Shown piece by piece: positions 1 to 8,577 of a stretch of 32,685 bases of DNA (position 1 is the stretch's first letter; each line of letters starts with the position of its first letter). The stretch is taken from positions 1-32,685 of the forward strand of contig CALBEY010000093.1 in NCBI GenBank assembly GCA_937888805.1. Direction: 5' to 3'. Under the pieces are notes generated by a model. The model searched no databases. It was not told the DNA's origin and saw only the letters and a list, made by a program, of their open reading frames with translations. The translations under genes and the position numbers were made by a program. The DNA is from an uncultured Burkholderiaceae bacterium. GTDB lineage: Bacteria; Pseudomonadota; Gammaproteobacteria; Burkholderiales; Burkholderiaceae_B.

Positions 1-2
1 GT

Positions 3-119
3 TGGGCCCTTGGCGTGGCCGCCCGCCATGCTTACGGCGTGTCGTTCACCGACATTGGCCCCTTGGACCCGCACTGCGGCAGCTCGACACAGATGGCATC
101 GTTAATGAGGCGCAATTAA
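3..119 (+). CDS. 3' end of an unidentified gene, cut by the window edge
   Basis: From base 3 the frame reads about 38 residues (beginning WALGVAARHAYG) to a TAA at 117-119. Almost every codon ends in G or C, as in the real genes here, which suggests coding sequence. A second frame from base 2 stays open to a TGA at 188-190, and its tail (about EAQLSFARTT to DELLRS) also looks protein-like. A frameshift near base 90 could therefore join the two into one decayed C-terminus. The general look recalls the end of an isochorismatase-fold hydrolase, but there is too little sequence to name a family. Strand and presence of coding sequence are moderately supported; the function is unknown. Confidence 0.3.
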   Translation, partial: WALGVAARHAYGVSFTDIGPLDPHCGSSTQMASLMRRN

Positions 120-190
120 GCTTTGCGCGCACCACAATCATGCGTTGTTATGATAACCGTGACAATTTTGACGAGCTATTGCGATCATGA

Positions 191-603
191 TATCAACATC
201 ACAGTCTTTTAATATCCATGACATTGCTGGCACTTGCTTTAGACACGGCAAATTTGTTACTAGAGGATTGTCTAACGGTCGATTAATTGGGCTCGCAAGC
301 TTAAGATTCGACCAGACTTCAGGGCCATAGTACTCATGAATGTGGTGTGCTTTTTTGTGTTGGTCTATGACGATCAATGTGCAAAGGGCATGCCGACTTC
401 CGATTACTCAAAAAACCACCCTATTTAAGATGTGAGGCCCAATCGTTCTCGAGGTTTTAAAAGGATGCGCGGAAATCCACTCCATTAAGGGGAAGGATGT
501 CAATTAATACCGCGGTGAAGATATCTTTTCAGTAGCGTTCATTAAAAATAGCGGCTGACAACCATCATCTTCTGGATGCAGCGGTACCACTACCGAAATC
601 GAT
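191..603. other. Gene-free interval downstream of the GntR gene
   Basis: This AT-richer stretch lies between the fragment at the left edge and the stop of the GntR gene. I see no convincing gene. It holds small dyads: an 8-base palindrome ACCGCGGT at 509-516, and CGGTA/TACCG arms around a 4-base spacer at 582-595. The second lies just past the GntR stop codon, but neither is followed by a T-run, so neither is called a terminator. Confidence 0.5.
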
Positions 604-1296
604 TTAGTCTTGGGTCAATGGGCCTGCCTGCCCCCGCCTAAACATGGTCTCAAGCGTAATGGTGCGCGACTCAATTTTGCTCGCGGTGATATGCGCTTCT
701 AATGACACTTGCGCACGTTCACCCTTGCCCAGCGCGATATAACGGAGAATGGCTTGGTGTTCGGCGTAGGTGGCAGCAATGCGAGTGGGCTTGGTGAAAT
801 CCAAACGACGAATGAGGCGAATTTTTTCAGTGATATCCTTATGGACACGCGCTATTTCAGCGTTGCCCGCCGCCTGCACGAGGGTTTGATGAAAAGACTC
901 ATCAAGTCTTCCAACCTGTTGAGGATCGGCGAGTTGCTGATCCTCGGTGACCTGCCATATCGGCTCGAGCTGACGCCATGCAGGGTTCAGTGATTGCTGC
1001 TCGGCGCAAATCAAGACCGCGTTTCGTTCGATTAGAATACGAAAATCATACAGCTGATCTATTTTTTCAAAATCCAACTGCGGCACCGTCCACCCGAGCT
1101 TGGGTGACAGTGCCAACAGATCTTCATGGTGCAATCTTTGTAATGCTTCCCGTATGGGCGTTCGACTGATTTGGAACTGCTCAGCCAATTCTTTTTCCGA
1201 CAAGCGATCGCCTGGCATTAGATCCAAATCAGCCAATCGCTCTTTAATCCTCAAATAAGCTCGATCCGCTAACCTCAGGTCACTCAAATTACTCAT
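604..1296 (-). CDS. GntR-family transcriptional regulator, FCD (FadR) subfamily
   Basis: A 230-residue DNA-binding regulator. The N-terminal winged helix-turn-helix spans about residues 10-75, with the typical GDRLSEKELAEQF and ISRTPIREALQRL pieces. The C-terminal all-helical FCD ligand domain (about 80-215) carries the usual Asp/His metal-site pattern (DESFH, then YAEHQAI, then EAHI). FCD regulators usually bind a small organic acid or a substrate of the operon they control. The ATG overlaps the stop of the allophanate hydrolase gene by four bases (ATGA), so it is the last gene of the transporter-hydrolase operon. It probably acts as that operon's own regulator, and the dyads at 8353-8384 are its likely target. 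The family call is firm; the effector is unknown. Confidence 0.9.
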   Translation of the reverse strand: MSNLSDLRLADRAYLRIKERLADLDLMPGDRLSEKELAEQFQISRTPIREALQRLHHEDLLALSPKLGWTVPQLDFEKIDQLYDFRILIERNAVLICAEQQSLNPAWRQLEPIWQVTEDQQLADPQQVGRLDESFHQTLVQAAGNAEIARVHKDITEKIRLIRRLDFTKPTRIAATYAEHQAILRYIALGKGERAQVSLEAHITASKIESRTITLETMFRRGQAGPLTQD

Positions 1297-3119
1297 TTAA
1301 TCCTCTGCGTCATATAAGCTCGCCACCCCCCGAAAGACGTGATGTCTAACGCCTCGTCGACAGCCACCGGTTCACAAATGAATCCTGTAACCCACTGACC
1401 ACTGGCTAACTCAACGCTTCCAAGCCCTAAAGGTGAGGCAATATCCCGCAAAAATCCTGATACTGCCCAAGTTGGCACATCATAAACCTCAATCGCTATG
1501 CACTGGCCATCATTTTTTACCCTGACCAGACCAGGTTTGGGTGGTTTGGTATTGGGTAAAGCATATAAGCGGTAGTTAGCACTAGTGGTCGTTGCAACAC
1601 GCAAGCGCGCACCAATGGCTTGCAACTGACCATTGAGCGGCATGCCACTCAAGTGGGCGCCAACAACAGCAATCTGGTGTGAATCTTTCGGGCTGGTGAG
1701 CACACTTGGCGCTAGATCAGAAAATTTACGCAAATGCAGACCCAACGGCAGCCGTTGGGTCTGCATCCATTCGTGCCCAAGGGCCAGTAGCGCATGATCG
1801 GTACCGCCTGGTGCGATCCAAGTCACCCCGAACGGCAGGCCACTTGGCGTGAATCCTGAAGGTGTTGCCAAGGCGGCCCAGCCGAGTAAATTAACATAAT
1901 TGGTGTAGCGCCCTAACGAAGTGTTGACCCCTATTGGATCGTCCACAACTGATTGATATTTTGGCAATCCCGGTGCCGTCGGTACCAGCAACACATCAAT
2001 CTCGTGCCAAATCGCGTCAGCCTGTACAGCCAGTTGGCGAATGTCATAGATCGCAGCAAAGACATCTGCCGCGCTATACGCCCGTCCAGCACTGACAATC
2101 TCCTTGACTGTCAAATCCAGTTCAGTCGAGTTCGTGTCAAAAATATGGCGCGCTACCAAATATCGCTCTGTCACCCAAGGGCCGGCGTATAGTTTGGCCG
2201 CAATCGCATCAAGCGGCGTCATGTCGATTGCTATGGGAGTGATACCCAAACGCTTAACTGACTCAAGCGCCTCTTGAAAACATGCGGCGTAATGGGGGTC
2301 GTTAAATACGGCACCAGCTGGCACACCAACGCGCAAACCCTTCGGAAAAGCGAAGCGTTGGTTGAAAATTGGCGCATGGTATTGAGGTTCTGTCTTCGTC
2401 ACAGAATGGCGATGGTTAACCAATGACTCAAGTACCGTAGAGGCATCGGCGGTCGTCAAGCTCAGGATCGAGACGCAATCGAGCGTCTGGCAAGCTGGCA
2501 CCACGCCTTGCGTGCTAACAAGTCCAGGCGTCGGTTTTGTCCCCACCAAATGATTAAACCCCGCCGGTATGCGACCCGAGCCTGCCGTGTCAGTTCCCAA
2601 TGAAAAACACACGAGACCACGAGCAACAACACTGGCTGAACCCGAACTTGAACCACCGCTGATATGCTCAGCGCTAAAGGCATTGGGCACCCACCCGTAA
2701 GGTGATCGAGTACCGACGAGTCCCGTGGCAAACTGATCGAGGTTGGTCTTGCCCATGGGCACAGCACCGGCATTGATCAAAGCCTGCACCACCGTTGCAT
2801 GCTGACTAGCCAAATACTGAAACGCGGGACAGGCCGCCGTCGTTGGCCAACCGGCTATATCGATGTTGTCTTTGACAGCAAACGGCACACCCCATAAGGG
2901 ACAGTCCGCCTGATTTTTTTTCTCCAAAGCCGTCAGTAGTGACTCTCGCTGCGCTTGTGTGGGCAGGTAAATCCAAGCCGTGTCACCGGCTGGACCGACT
3001 GCGTTTTGATCAAGTGTTCGCCACAATGAAATGAGTGTTTCTCTCATCGATTGGCGTGCCTCGCGGTAAGCGCTTTGATAATCAGCGATCGTTAACGGCT
3101 TAAATCCAGGATCAATCAT
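1293..3119 (-). CDS. atzF: Allophanate hydrolase (amidase signature family)
   Basis: A 608-residue enzyme expected to hydrolyse allophanate to ammonia and CO2 in the cytoplasm. The N-terminal two thirds is an amidase-signature domain: Lys83 in AVKDN, the GGSSSGSA loop at 155-162 giving the cis-Ser (Ser157), and the nucleophile Ser181 in GTDTAGSGRIPA. That is the Ser-cisSer-Lys triad with normal spacing. The last ~150 residues form the extra C-terminal domain that separates allophanate hydrolases from plain amidases, and the total length matches AtzF-type enzymes. The chosen ATG (3117-3119) overlaps the ATPase stop by eight bases; a reading frame open to 3248 would invade the upstream gene and is rejected. 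No urea carboxylase or biuret hydrolase is visible nearby, so the source of allophanate is open. A related ureido or amide substrate cannot be excluded. Confidence 0.88.
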   Translation of the reverse strand: MIDPGFKPLTIADYQSAYREARQSMRETLISLWRTLDQNAVGPAGDTAWIYLPTQAQRESLLTALEKKNQADCPLWGVPFAVKDNIDIAGWPTTAACPAFQYLASQHATVVQALINAGAVPMGKTNLDQFATGLVGTRSPYGWVPNAFSAEHISGGSSSGSASVVARGLVCFSLGTDTAGSGRIPAGFNHLVGTKPTPGLVSTQGVVPACQTLDCVSILSLTTADASTVLESLVNHRHSVTKTEPQYHAPIFNQRFAFPKGLRVGVPAGAVFNDPHYAACFQEALESVKRLGITPIAIDMTPLDAIAAKLYAGPWVTERYLVARHIFDTNSTELDLTVKEIVSAGRAYSAADVFAAIYDIRQLAVQADAIWHEIDVLLVPTAPGLPKYQSVVDDPIGVNTSLGRYTNYVNLLGWAALATPSGFTPSGLPFGVTWIAPGGTDHALLALGHEWMQTQRLPLGLHLRKFSDLAPSVLTSPKDSHQIAVVGAHLSGMPLNGQLQAIGARLRVATTTSANYRLYALPNTKPPKPGLVRVKNDGQCIAIEVYDVPTWAVSGFLRDIASPLGLGSVELASGQWVTGFICEPVAVDEALDITSFGGWRAYMTQRIK

Positions 3120-4845
3120 GTGAGAACTCCGGTTCAACGTGGGCCTCGATTGGCGGTCTTGGCGCCGCTGCGAGTAATTCGCAGGTATAGGGGTGGCTTG
3201 GCTGATTAAGGACTTGTGTTGTCGGTCCATGTTCGACGATTTCGCCACTACGCATCACGATCACACGATCACACAACAACCGAACGACTTCCAAATCGTG
3301 GCTCACAAAAAGGTACGCCATGCCCGTTCTAGCCCTTAAATCAACCAACAAGTTCAAGACGATGGCCTGAACAGAGACATCGAGTGCGGCCGTTGGCTCA
3401 TCGAGAATTAACAAGTCTGGTTCGCTCGCTATCGCTCTGGCGATACCGACCCGAGCTTTTTGTCCGCCAGATAGCTGGTGAGGCAAACGAGTCAGCAGAT
3501 CCTGGGGCAAACCTACCATATCAGCGAGTTGAGCCACTCGTGCGGCGATGGTGTCGCGATGGCTCATGCCCATTAATCGACGCAATGGGTCGGCAATCGA
3601 GTCAGCTGCACTGAATCGAGGATTTAAACTATCGGTTGGATCTTGGAACACCATTTGCAAAGATCGTCGCATCGCATGATGCACAAATGCCTGACGGTTA
3701 ATCAACGTGATGTCTTGCCCTTTGAAGCGAATCGCACCATCAGTGGGGTCGAGCAAACGCATAATCATCGATGACGTTGTCGACTTGCCACAACCAGATT
3801 CGCCCACGAGGCCAACGCTTTCACCAGGCCAAATTTCAAGCGAAATACCCTTGACGGCCTCAAATACAGTGGCAGGACGGCACGCCAAAACATCAGTCCA
3901 AGATCGTTTGCCAGCAAAGTGACGCCGCAATTCTTGAATTTCAAGCAAGGGTCGTCGCGGCCTGACATCATCTAAGCCTATCGGTGGCAGCGGACTTTTT
4001 TCATCGTCGGGCAACAAGTCTCTGACATTTTCAGCGGCGTGCGGTGTCGCTTTAACTAACTTTCGTGTGTACGCGTGTGAAGGGCGATGAAATATTTGAC
4101 GTGCTGACCCTGACTCAACAATTCTGCCTTTCTGCATAATTGAGACGCGATCGCAATATTCGCCCGCAAGCCCCAGATCGTGAGTAATTAGAATGGTTGC
4201 CATCCCATGCTCGCGTGTCAGTTCACACACAAGCGCCATGACCGCACGCTGTGTGGTGACATCCAATCCAGTGGTCGGTTCATCGGCAATCAAAATCCGC
4301 GGCTTACACGCAAGCGCCATGGCAATCACGACACGTTGACACATGCCACCGGACAACTCAAAAGGATAGGCATCCACCCGCTGGTGCGGATCACGGATAC
4401 GAACATTCTCTAAGGCTTCAATGGCTCGGCGTCGCGCTGTCTGACGAGTGCATTGGGCATGCTGCAAAAGCACGTCCTGGATTTGCTTTCCCACGGTTCG
4501 GATAGGATTAAGCGCGGCACGAGGGTTTTGAAAAATCATCGAAATCTCTCGGCCCCGAATGTCACGCATAGTCGACTCGCTTGCTGGAATGAGTGAAATA
4601 CCAGAATAGACAGCTGATCCTTCTGTGACTCGCCCAGCTCGATCAAGCAGCCCCAGCAAGGCGTATGAAGTGACTGATTTTCCTGAGCCCGATTCACCCA
4701 CGATGCCCAAGGTTTCGCCGCGCGCCAGTGACAGACTGATGTCATTAACCGCTGACACAATACCGTGACGTGTTCGAAACTCAACACTCAAATGTTCAAG
4801 TGTCAAAAAGGCATTGAGCGCTGCTTCTGGCGCAAAGGACGTCAT
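3112..4845 (-). CDS. ABC transporter, fused double ATPase of the dipeptide/oligopeptide (DppD-DppF) type
   Basis: A 577-residue cytoplasmic ATPase with two complete nucleotide-binding domains in tandem, powering the permeases encoded just upstream. Domain 1: Walker A GESGSGKS at 50-57, signature LSGGM at 164-168, Walker B ILIADE near 184-189, switch His222. Domain 2: Walker A GESGCGKS at 348-355, signature LSGGQ at 458-462, Walker B LLILDE near 478-483. Each ends with the PSHAYT/PSHPYT segment typical of Opp/Dpp ATPases. The ATG at 4843-4845 shares an ATGA overlap with the permease stop; an upstream extension to 4950 lies inside the permease gene and is rejected. DppD-DppF fusions are common in this transporter family, so the fusion itself is not an anomaly. 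Confidence 0.93.
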   Translation of the reverse strand: MTSFAPEAALNAFLTLEHLSVEFRTRHGIVSAVNDISLSLARGETLGIVGESGSGKSVTSYALLGLLDRAGRVTEGSAVYSGISLIPASESTMRDIRGREISMIFQNPRAALNPIRTVGKQIQDVLLQHAQCTRQTARRRAIEALENVRIRDPHQRVDAYPFELSGGMCQRVVIAMALACKPRILIADEPTTGLDVTTQRAVMALVCELTREHGMATILITHDLGLAGEYCDRVSIMQKGRIVESGSARQIFHRPSHAYTRKLVKATPHAAENVRDLLPDDEKSPLPPIGLDDVRPRRPLLEIQELRRHFAGKRSWTDVLACRPATVFEAVKGISLEIWPGESVGLVGESGCGKSTTSSMIMRLLDPTDGAIRFKGQDITLINRQAFVHHAMRRSLQMVFQDPTDSLNPRFSAADSIADPLRRLMGMSHRDTIAARVAQLADMVGLPQDLLTRLPHQLSGGQKARVGIARAIASEPDLLILDEPTAALDVSVQAIVLNLLVDLRARTGMAYLFVSHDLEVVRLLCDRVIVMRSGEIVEHGPTTQVLNQPSHPYTCELLAAAPRPPIEAHVEPEFSHD

Positions 4846-5690
4846 GTTCGCCTCTGTGGATCGAAAATATCGCGTAGACCATCGCCGAGCAAGTTGAAGG
4901 TAAATACAGCAAGCATAAGCGCCCCACCTGGAAAAATAACCAACCACCATTCACCTGAAACGATGTAGCCGGCGCCTTCAGCCACCATGATGCCCCACTC
5001 AGCGGTGGGTGCACGTACACCAAGACCAATAAAAGACAAGCCCGCCGCATTTAATATCGCCCATCCCATATTTAGCGATATCTGAACCATCATGGGTGGC
5101 AGTGCGTTTGGCAAAACACGCCCAAAAAGTATTCGCCATGGACCATTGCCAGCCAACTGTGCGGCCAGAACCCATCCAGATTGACGGCGCACAACAACTT
5201 CGGCACGCGCCACTCTGGCGTAAAAGGGTAAGTTGATAATGGCTGTGGCAATCACCACGTTTTGGATCGTGTTGCCTGAAGCCGCCACGATTCCCATGGC
5301 CAACACGAACAGGGGAAATGCCATGATCGTATCTAGCATCCGCCCCAAAGTACTATCCAACCAACCACCCCAGTAGCCTGCAATGCCGCCTAGCGATGCC
5401 CCCACCACAAATGACAACAAAACCGCGCTGACTGAAATCATCAAATCCAGTCGTGTAGCCACCACTACCCGAGAAAAGACATCACGCCCCAAATGGTCGG
5501 TCCCAAACCAGTGTTGCCAGGTCGGTGGCTCAAGTGCTTGAGACGTCGTTGCCAGCGGGTCGTAGGCAACGAGGGATGGCCCCAAAATAGCGGTTAACAC
5601 AATGATGGCAAAAAGCGTCATTGCCATTAGTGTCACTGGATTGCTTGTGACAACGTAATGGACATGACCAAGGAAAGAGGAGTTAGCCAT
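4842..5690 (-). CDS. ABC transporter permease, DppC/OppC type
   Basis: A 282-residue inner-membrane permease. It has an N-terminal membrane segment (about residues 20-42) and the OppC N-terminal pattern FGTDHLGRDVFSR, which is characteristic of the second permease of peptide-type importers. About five more helices follow, with the EAA-like loop around ARAEVVVRRQSGWVLAAQ. The preferred start is ATG at 5688-5690; a TTG directly before it is also possible. It overlaps the end of the other permease gene by eight bases and the ATPase gene by four, so these genes are translationally coupled. Confidence 0.93.
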   Translation of the reverse strand: MANSSFLGHVHYVVTSNPVTLMAMTLFAIIVLTAILGPSLVAYDPLATTSQALEPPTWQHWFGTDHLGRDVFSRVVVATRLDLMISVSAVLLSFVVGASLGGIAGYWGGWLDSTLGRMLDTIMAFPLFVLAMGIVAASGNTIQNVVIATAIINLPFYARVARAEVVVRRQSGWVLAAQLAGNGPWRILFGRVLPNALPPMMVQISLNMGWAILNAAGLSFIGLGVRAPTAEWGIMVAEGAGYIVSGEWWLVIFPGGALMLAVFTFNLLGDGLRDIFDPQRRT

Positions 5691-6702
5691 CAATTTTCAC
5701 CCGAGGATCAACTAGCGTATAAACCAAGTCAACGCACAGATTAAGCACAACAAAAAGCAAAGCCATCGCCAGCACAAAACCCTGCACGGCGGCATAGTCT
5801 GAAGCGACCAAAGCCTCTATCGCAAAAGAGCCGATCCCTGGCCAGCTAAAGACCTTTTCTACTAAAACGTTTGCACCCAGTGAAAATGAGAAAACCATTC
5901 CTAAGGTGGTGATGACAGGTAGCAACGCATTTCGTAGCGCATATGTCCTTAAGACCTTGCCATAAGACAATCCGCAGGCGCGAGCGGTGCGCACATAATC
6001 CGAGGCTAAAGACTGCAACATTGACGCACGCGTCATTCTCGCCAAAGGTGCCAGCGTAAATAGAGCCAATGTAATTGCGGGTAAAGCCAGTTGTTTAAGG
6101 GCAGACCAAAAGACATCAAACTCGCCCGCTATTAATGCATCAATCAGATAGAATCCCGTCACCTGAGTCGGTGGAAGGTAAAGAATATCAAGCCGTCCTA
6201 GTGGTGGTGGTGACCAACCGAGTAAAAAATAAAAAACATAAACCAACAATAATCCGGTAAAAAATGTCGGCAAACTGACCCCGGCGGTCACCACAAATCG
6301 ACAAACCTGATCGATCCAAGTGTCCTGATGTGTTGCTGCCAAAATACCAAGTGGTAAAGCAATCACCATCGAAAGAAGTAACGCCACTAGGGTCAACTCA
6401 AGCGAAGCCGGCAGTCGTCTGATTAGTTCAGCCATCACTGGCTGCCCGGTCGTCATGGACTGCCCCAAATCGCCTCGCGTTAAATCAAGCAAATAACGAC
6501 CAAATTGCACCGGCAACGGCTGATCCAGCCCCAGCTGTTGTCGGATTTCAGCGATAGATTCAGGCGTGGCAGCCGGACCTGCAAAAAAGGCAGCCGGGTC
6601 CCCAGGTAATGCACGGGTCAGCAAAAAAGTTATTATCACAATTCCAACAATCGTTGGGATCGCCTGCATGACCCGTTTGAAAACAACGAGAACTCGGCCC
6701 AT
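5683..6702 (-). CDS. ABC transporter permease, DppB/OppB type
   Basis: A 339-residue inner-membrane permease that pairs with the DppC-type protein. It has the family N-terminus: a first helix, then TRALPGDPAAFFAGP and an IAEIRQQLGLD-like segment before the second helix. The C-terminal permease core contains the coupling-loop pattern DYVRTARACGLSYGKVL and RNALLPVIT. The ATG lies 11 bases after the binding-protein stop and is preceded by AAGGGAA, a good ribosome-binding site. Length and topology (about six helices) are typical for the family. Confidence 0.94.
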   Translation of the reverse strand: MGRVLVVFKRVMQAIPTIVGIVIITFLLTRALPGDPAAFFAGPAATPESIAEIRQQLGLDQPLPVQFGRYLLDLTRGDLGQSMTTGQPVMAELIRRLPASLELTLVALLLSMVIALPLGILAATHQDTWIDQVCRFVVTAGVSLPTFFTGLLLVYVFYFLLGWSPPPLGRLDILYLPPTQVTGFYLIDALIAGEFDVFWSALKQLALPAITLALFTLAPLARMTRASMLQSLASDYVRTARACGLSYGKVLRTYALRNALLPVITTLGMVFSFSLGANVLVEKVFSWPGIGSFAIEALVASDYAAVQGFVLAMALLFVVLNLCVDLVYTLVDPRVKIDG

Positions 6703-6713
6703 GTCGTATTCCC

Positions 6714-8327
6714 TTAGCCAATCTTCATGGGACGAACATCTAGCTGCCGGTGATACCAGCCGGTGTAGCCTTCAATCGCAGGCGACATCGCGGACTCAAG
6801 GGTGGGTTGGTATAAAGGGATGCGTGGTAAGTCCTCAAACGTCAACTCAATCATGCGCAACGTGTTAGCGGCATAAGCGGGGTTGGACTTTTCCATGTGA
6901 AGTGTCTCACCAACCAATTTTGCCATTTCAGCGTTGTCATAATTCGACGCGTTGAAAAGATTGCCTTTGATGTATGCCCAATAAAAATAGTAATCAGGCG
7001 TATTGAGCCATCCCCCAAAATTCTCAATCAAGAATGGCAACTTTTTTTCGACCAACGCAATGGTTCGCCAGTTTGCCCCGGGCACTTTGTTCAAGGTCAC
7101 TTTGATACCGATTTTTGCCAAACTTTCTTGAATTAATAACGCTGTCGGCTCGGCCCAGTCGGCCACGCCGAGATCAAACGACAACGGCACCTCAAAACCG
7201 TTGGGATATTGACTTTTAGCCAACATCGCCCGCGCTTGTTCAAGGTTGGTGTCGTAGGGGAATGGCTGCGGCCAAACCGGCTCAGTCGGCTTATTGGTTG
7301 GTGCCCCCCACATCTTTTGACCGATACCATAGGCAGCTTGTTGAAAAATCTGGTCGTACGGTATGGCATAAGCAATGGCTTTACGAACATTGGCATCCGT
7401 AAAGGGCTCAAAGATTTGATTGAGACAAACCACATGCAACGTGTTGTCGATTGGTGTGCCCACGACTTTGACTTTGTCCAACCTAGCCAACTCAACCGCA
7501 TCTTTGTTGGGGATACTGAACGACAGCTGGGCATCAGCTCGTTCAATCAGCGCCCTTCTGGTCGCCTGCGAAGGCACTTCCCTGACGATGACTCGGCGAA
7601 GTTCAGGTATTGGGCCACAAGCCCAGTTATCGTTTCGTTCATAAACCAATTGCTGCCCAGCGTCCCAACGAGCCACCTTGAAAGCGCCACTGCCGGCTGG
7701 TGTACGGTGTAGGTATTCGGTTGCCCAGGGATCAGCGGCGGTGGCGTTGGCCTTTGCTAACTTCGAATTAATTATGACTGCCACTGGCACGCCAAGGTTT
7801 GGCAATGCTAATTTAGAGGGTCCATCAAGCTTAATTTGAAATGTCTGTGCATCAACCACCGTGAACTGATCCGGTTTGGTAAAACCTCCCGCTGCCATTT
7901 GAACGCGCGGAAAACCACCGAGAGCAAGCGCCCTATCGAAGGACCACTTCACATCGCCCGCAGTTACGGGGCTACCATCCCAAAATGTTGCGTTTTTTCT
8001 TAAATGAAAGGTCAACGTTGTCCTGTCCGCAGACAGATCCCAGCGCTCTGCCATTTCGGGAATCACATTGTCGTAGTCATAAACCATTGCGCCATCAGCG
8101 AGCGTTTTAATCCCAAAACTTACCAAACGGTCGTAACAGTTAATTGCCACTTGATAGCTCGGTCGATTGGTTCCCGGGCGGTGAATATCTAGGCTGTTGA
8201 TTGTGCTTCCAATCAAGACAACAGCGGTGTCCTTGGTCGCAGCAAAGGCATTGGTTTTTAAAAATGGCAGTAGTGCTGCGCTAAGCGATGCAACGCCAGC
8301 ACCCTTGAGTAGATCACGTCGGTTCAT
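6714..8327 (-). CDS. Extracellular solute-binding protein, family 5 (peptide/opine type), Tat-exported
   Basis: A 537-residue periplasmic binding protein that should deliver substrate to the DppBC-type permeases. The N-terminus carries a twin-arginine-like signal (NRRDLLKG, then a hydrophobic stretch and cleavage near AFA). The SBP_bac_5 domain follows, with recognisable pieces such as EMAERWDLSADRTTLTFHLR, ATFWDGSPVTAGDVKWSFDR and DANVRKAIAYAIPYD. The ATG at 8325-8327 has an AAGGAA box a suitable distance upstream; a longer frame open to 8462 would cross the proposed promoter and lose the signal peptide, so it is rejected. It is the first gene of the six-gene operon. The substrate cannot be read from sequence, but the linked allophanate hydrolase points to a nitrogen-rich amide or urea derivative. 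Confidence 0.93.
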   Translation of the reverse strand: MNRRDLLKGAGVASLSAALLPFLKTNAFAATKDTAVVLIGSTINSLDIHRPGTNRPSYQVAINCYDRLVSFGIKTLADGAMVYDYDNVIPEMAERWDLSADRTTLTFHLRKNATFWDGSPVTAGDVKWSFDRALALGGFPRVQMAAGGFTKPDQFTVVDAQTFQIKLDGPSKLALPNLGVPVAVIINSKLAKANATAADPWATEYLHRTPAGSGAFKVARWDAGQQLVYERNDNWACGPIPELRRVIVREVPSQATRRALIERADAQLSFSIPNKDAVELARLDKVKVVGTPIDNTLHVVCLNQIFEPFTDANVRKAIAYAIPYDQIFQQAAYGIGQKMWGAPTNKPTEPVWPQPFPYDTNLEQARAMLAKSQYPNGFEVPLSFDLGVADWAEPTALLIQESLAKIGIKVTLNKVPGANWRTIALVEKKLPFLIENFGGWLNTPDYYFYWAYIKGNLFNASNYDNAEMAKLVGETLHMEKSNPAYAANTLRMIELTFEDLPRIPLYQPTLESAMSPAIEGYTGWYHRQLDVRPMKIG

Positions 8328-8352
8328 GATGATGTTCCTTGCGGTGAGTTCA

Positions 8353-8384
8353 GCGGTAGATACCGCATATTGGGCGGTATACCG
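8353..8384 (-). promoter_or_regulatory. Paired inverted repeats, likely GntR/FCD operator for the transport-allophanate operon
   Basis: Two dyads lie 26-57 bases upstream of the binding-protein ATG: GCGGTA-GA-TACCGC at 8353-8366, and the perfect 10-base palindrome CGGTATACCG at 8375-8384. FCD-type GntR regulators commonly bind short palindromes with a GT...AC core, such as GGTATACC, so these fit the regulator encoded at the end of the operon. On the minus strand a weak promoter (TTGCGT about 18 bases before CAATAT) would place the second dyad in its spacer and the first just downstream, which suits repression. Dyads are seen directly; the binding partner is inferred. Confidence 0.5.
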
Positions 8385-8577
8385 GACTGTACGCAAGTAC
8401 CGTGCCAGCTTTATTGGGCCTGAAAGCGACCTCAGCCACCACTTTGAATGTGTTTGCCGCACTACATTGATGCATCAGTGCACCAATCCGACACCACCTG
8501 TCGTCCAAGCCCACTCACTGATTGCAGACTTTGATACATAAAGATTCGCCCACCCAATGCTCAAGGGTAAGCACCGA

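Noticed and set aside
138..377. Minus-strand 79-codon open frame in the left gap
   Set aside because: TTG start, no ribosome-binding site, no recognisable family, composition unlike the real genes nearby.
582..595. Hairpin after the GntR gene as a terminator
   Set aside because: Only five-base arms and no T-run on the minus strand.
3120..3248. N-terminal extension of the allophanate hydrolase
   Set aside because: It overlaps 129 bases of the ATPase gene and adds no family sequence; ATG 3119 fits the AtzF length.
3112..4845. Double ATPase as an artefactual fusion of two genes
   Set aside because: Tandem DppD-DppF fusions are common; both domains are complete and the linker is in frame.
4846..4950. 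N-terminal extension of the double ATPase
   Set aside because: Lies within the permease coding region; the ATGA overlap at 4842-4845 and the ATPase domain start support ATG 4845.
7209..7712. Plus-strand 167-codon frame inside the binding-protein gene
   Set aside because: Opposite-strand shadow of a clearly coding gene with intact domain sequence.
8328..8462. Longer start for the binding protein
   Set aside because: Would place the Tat signal 45 residues inside the protein and translate the dyads and promoter region.
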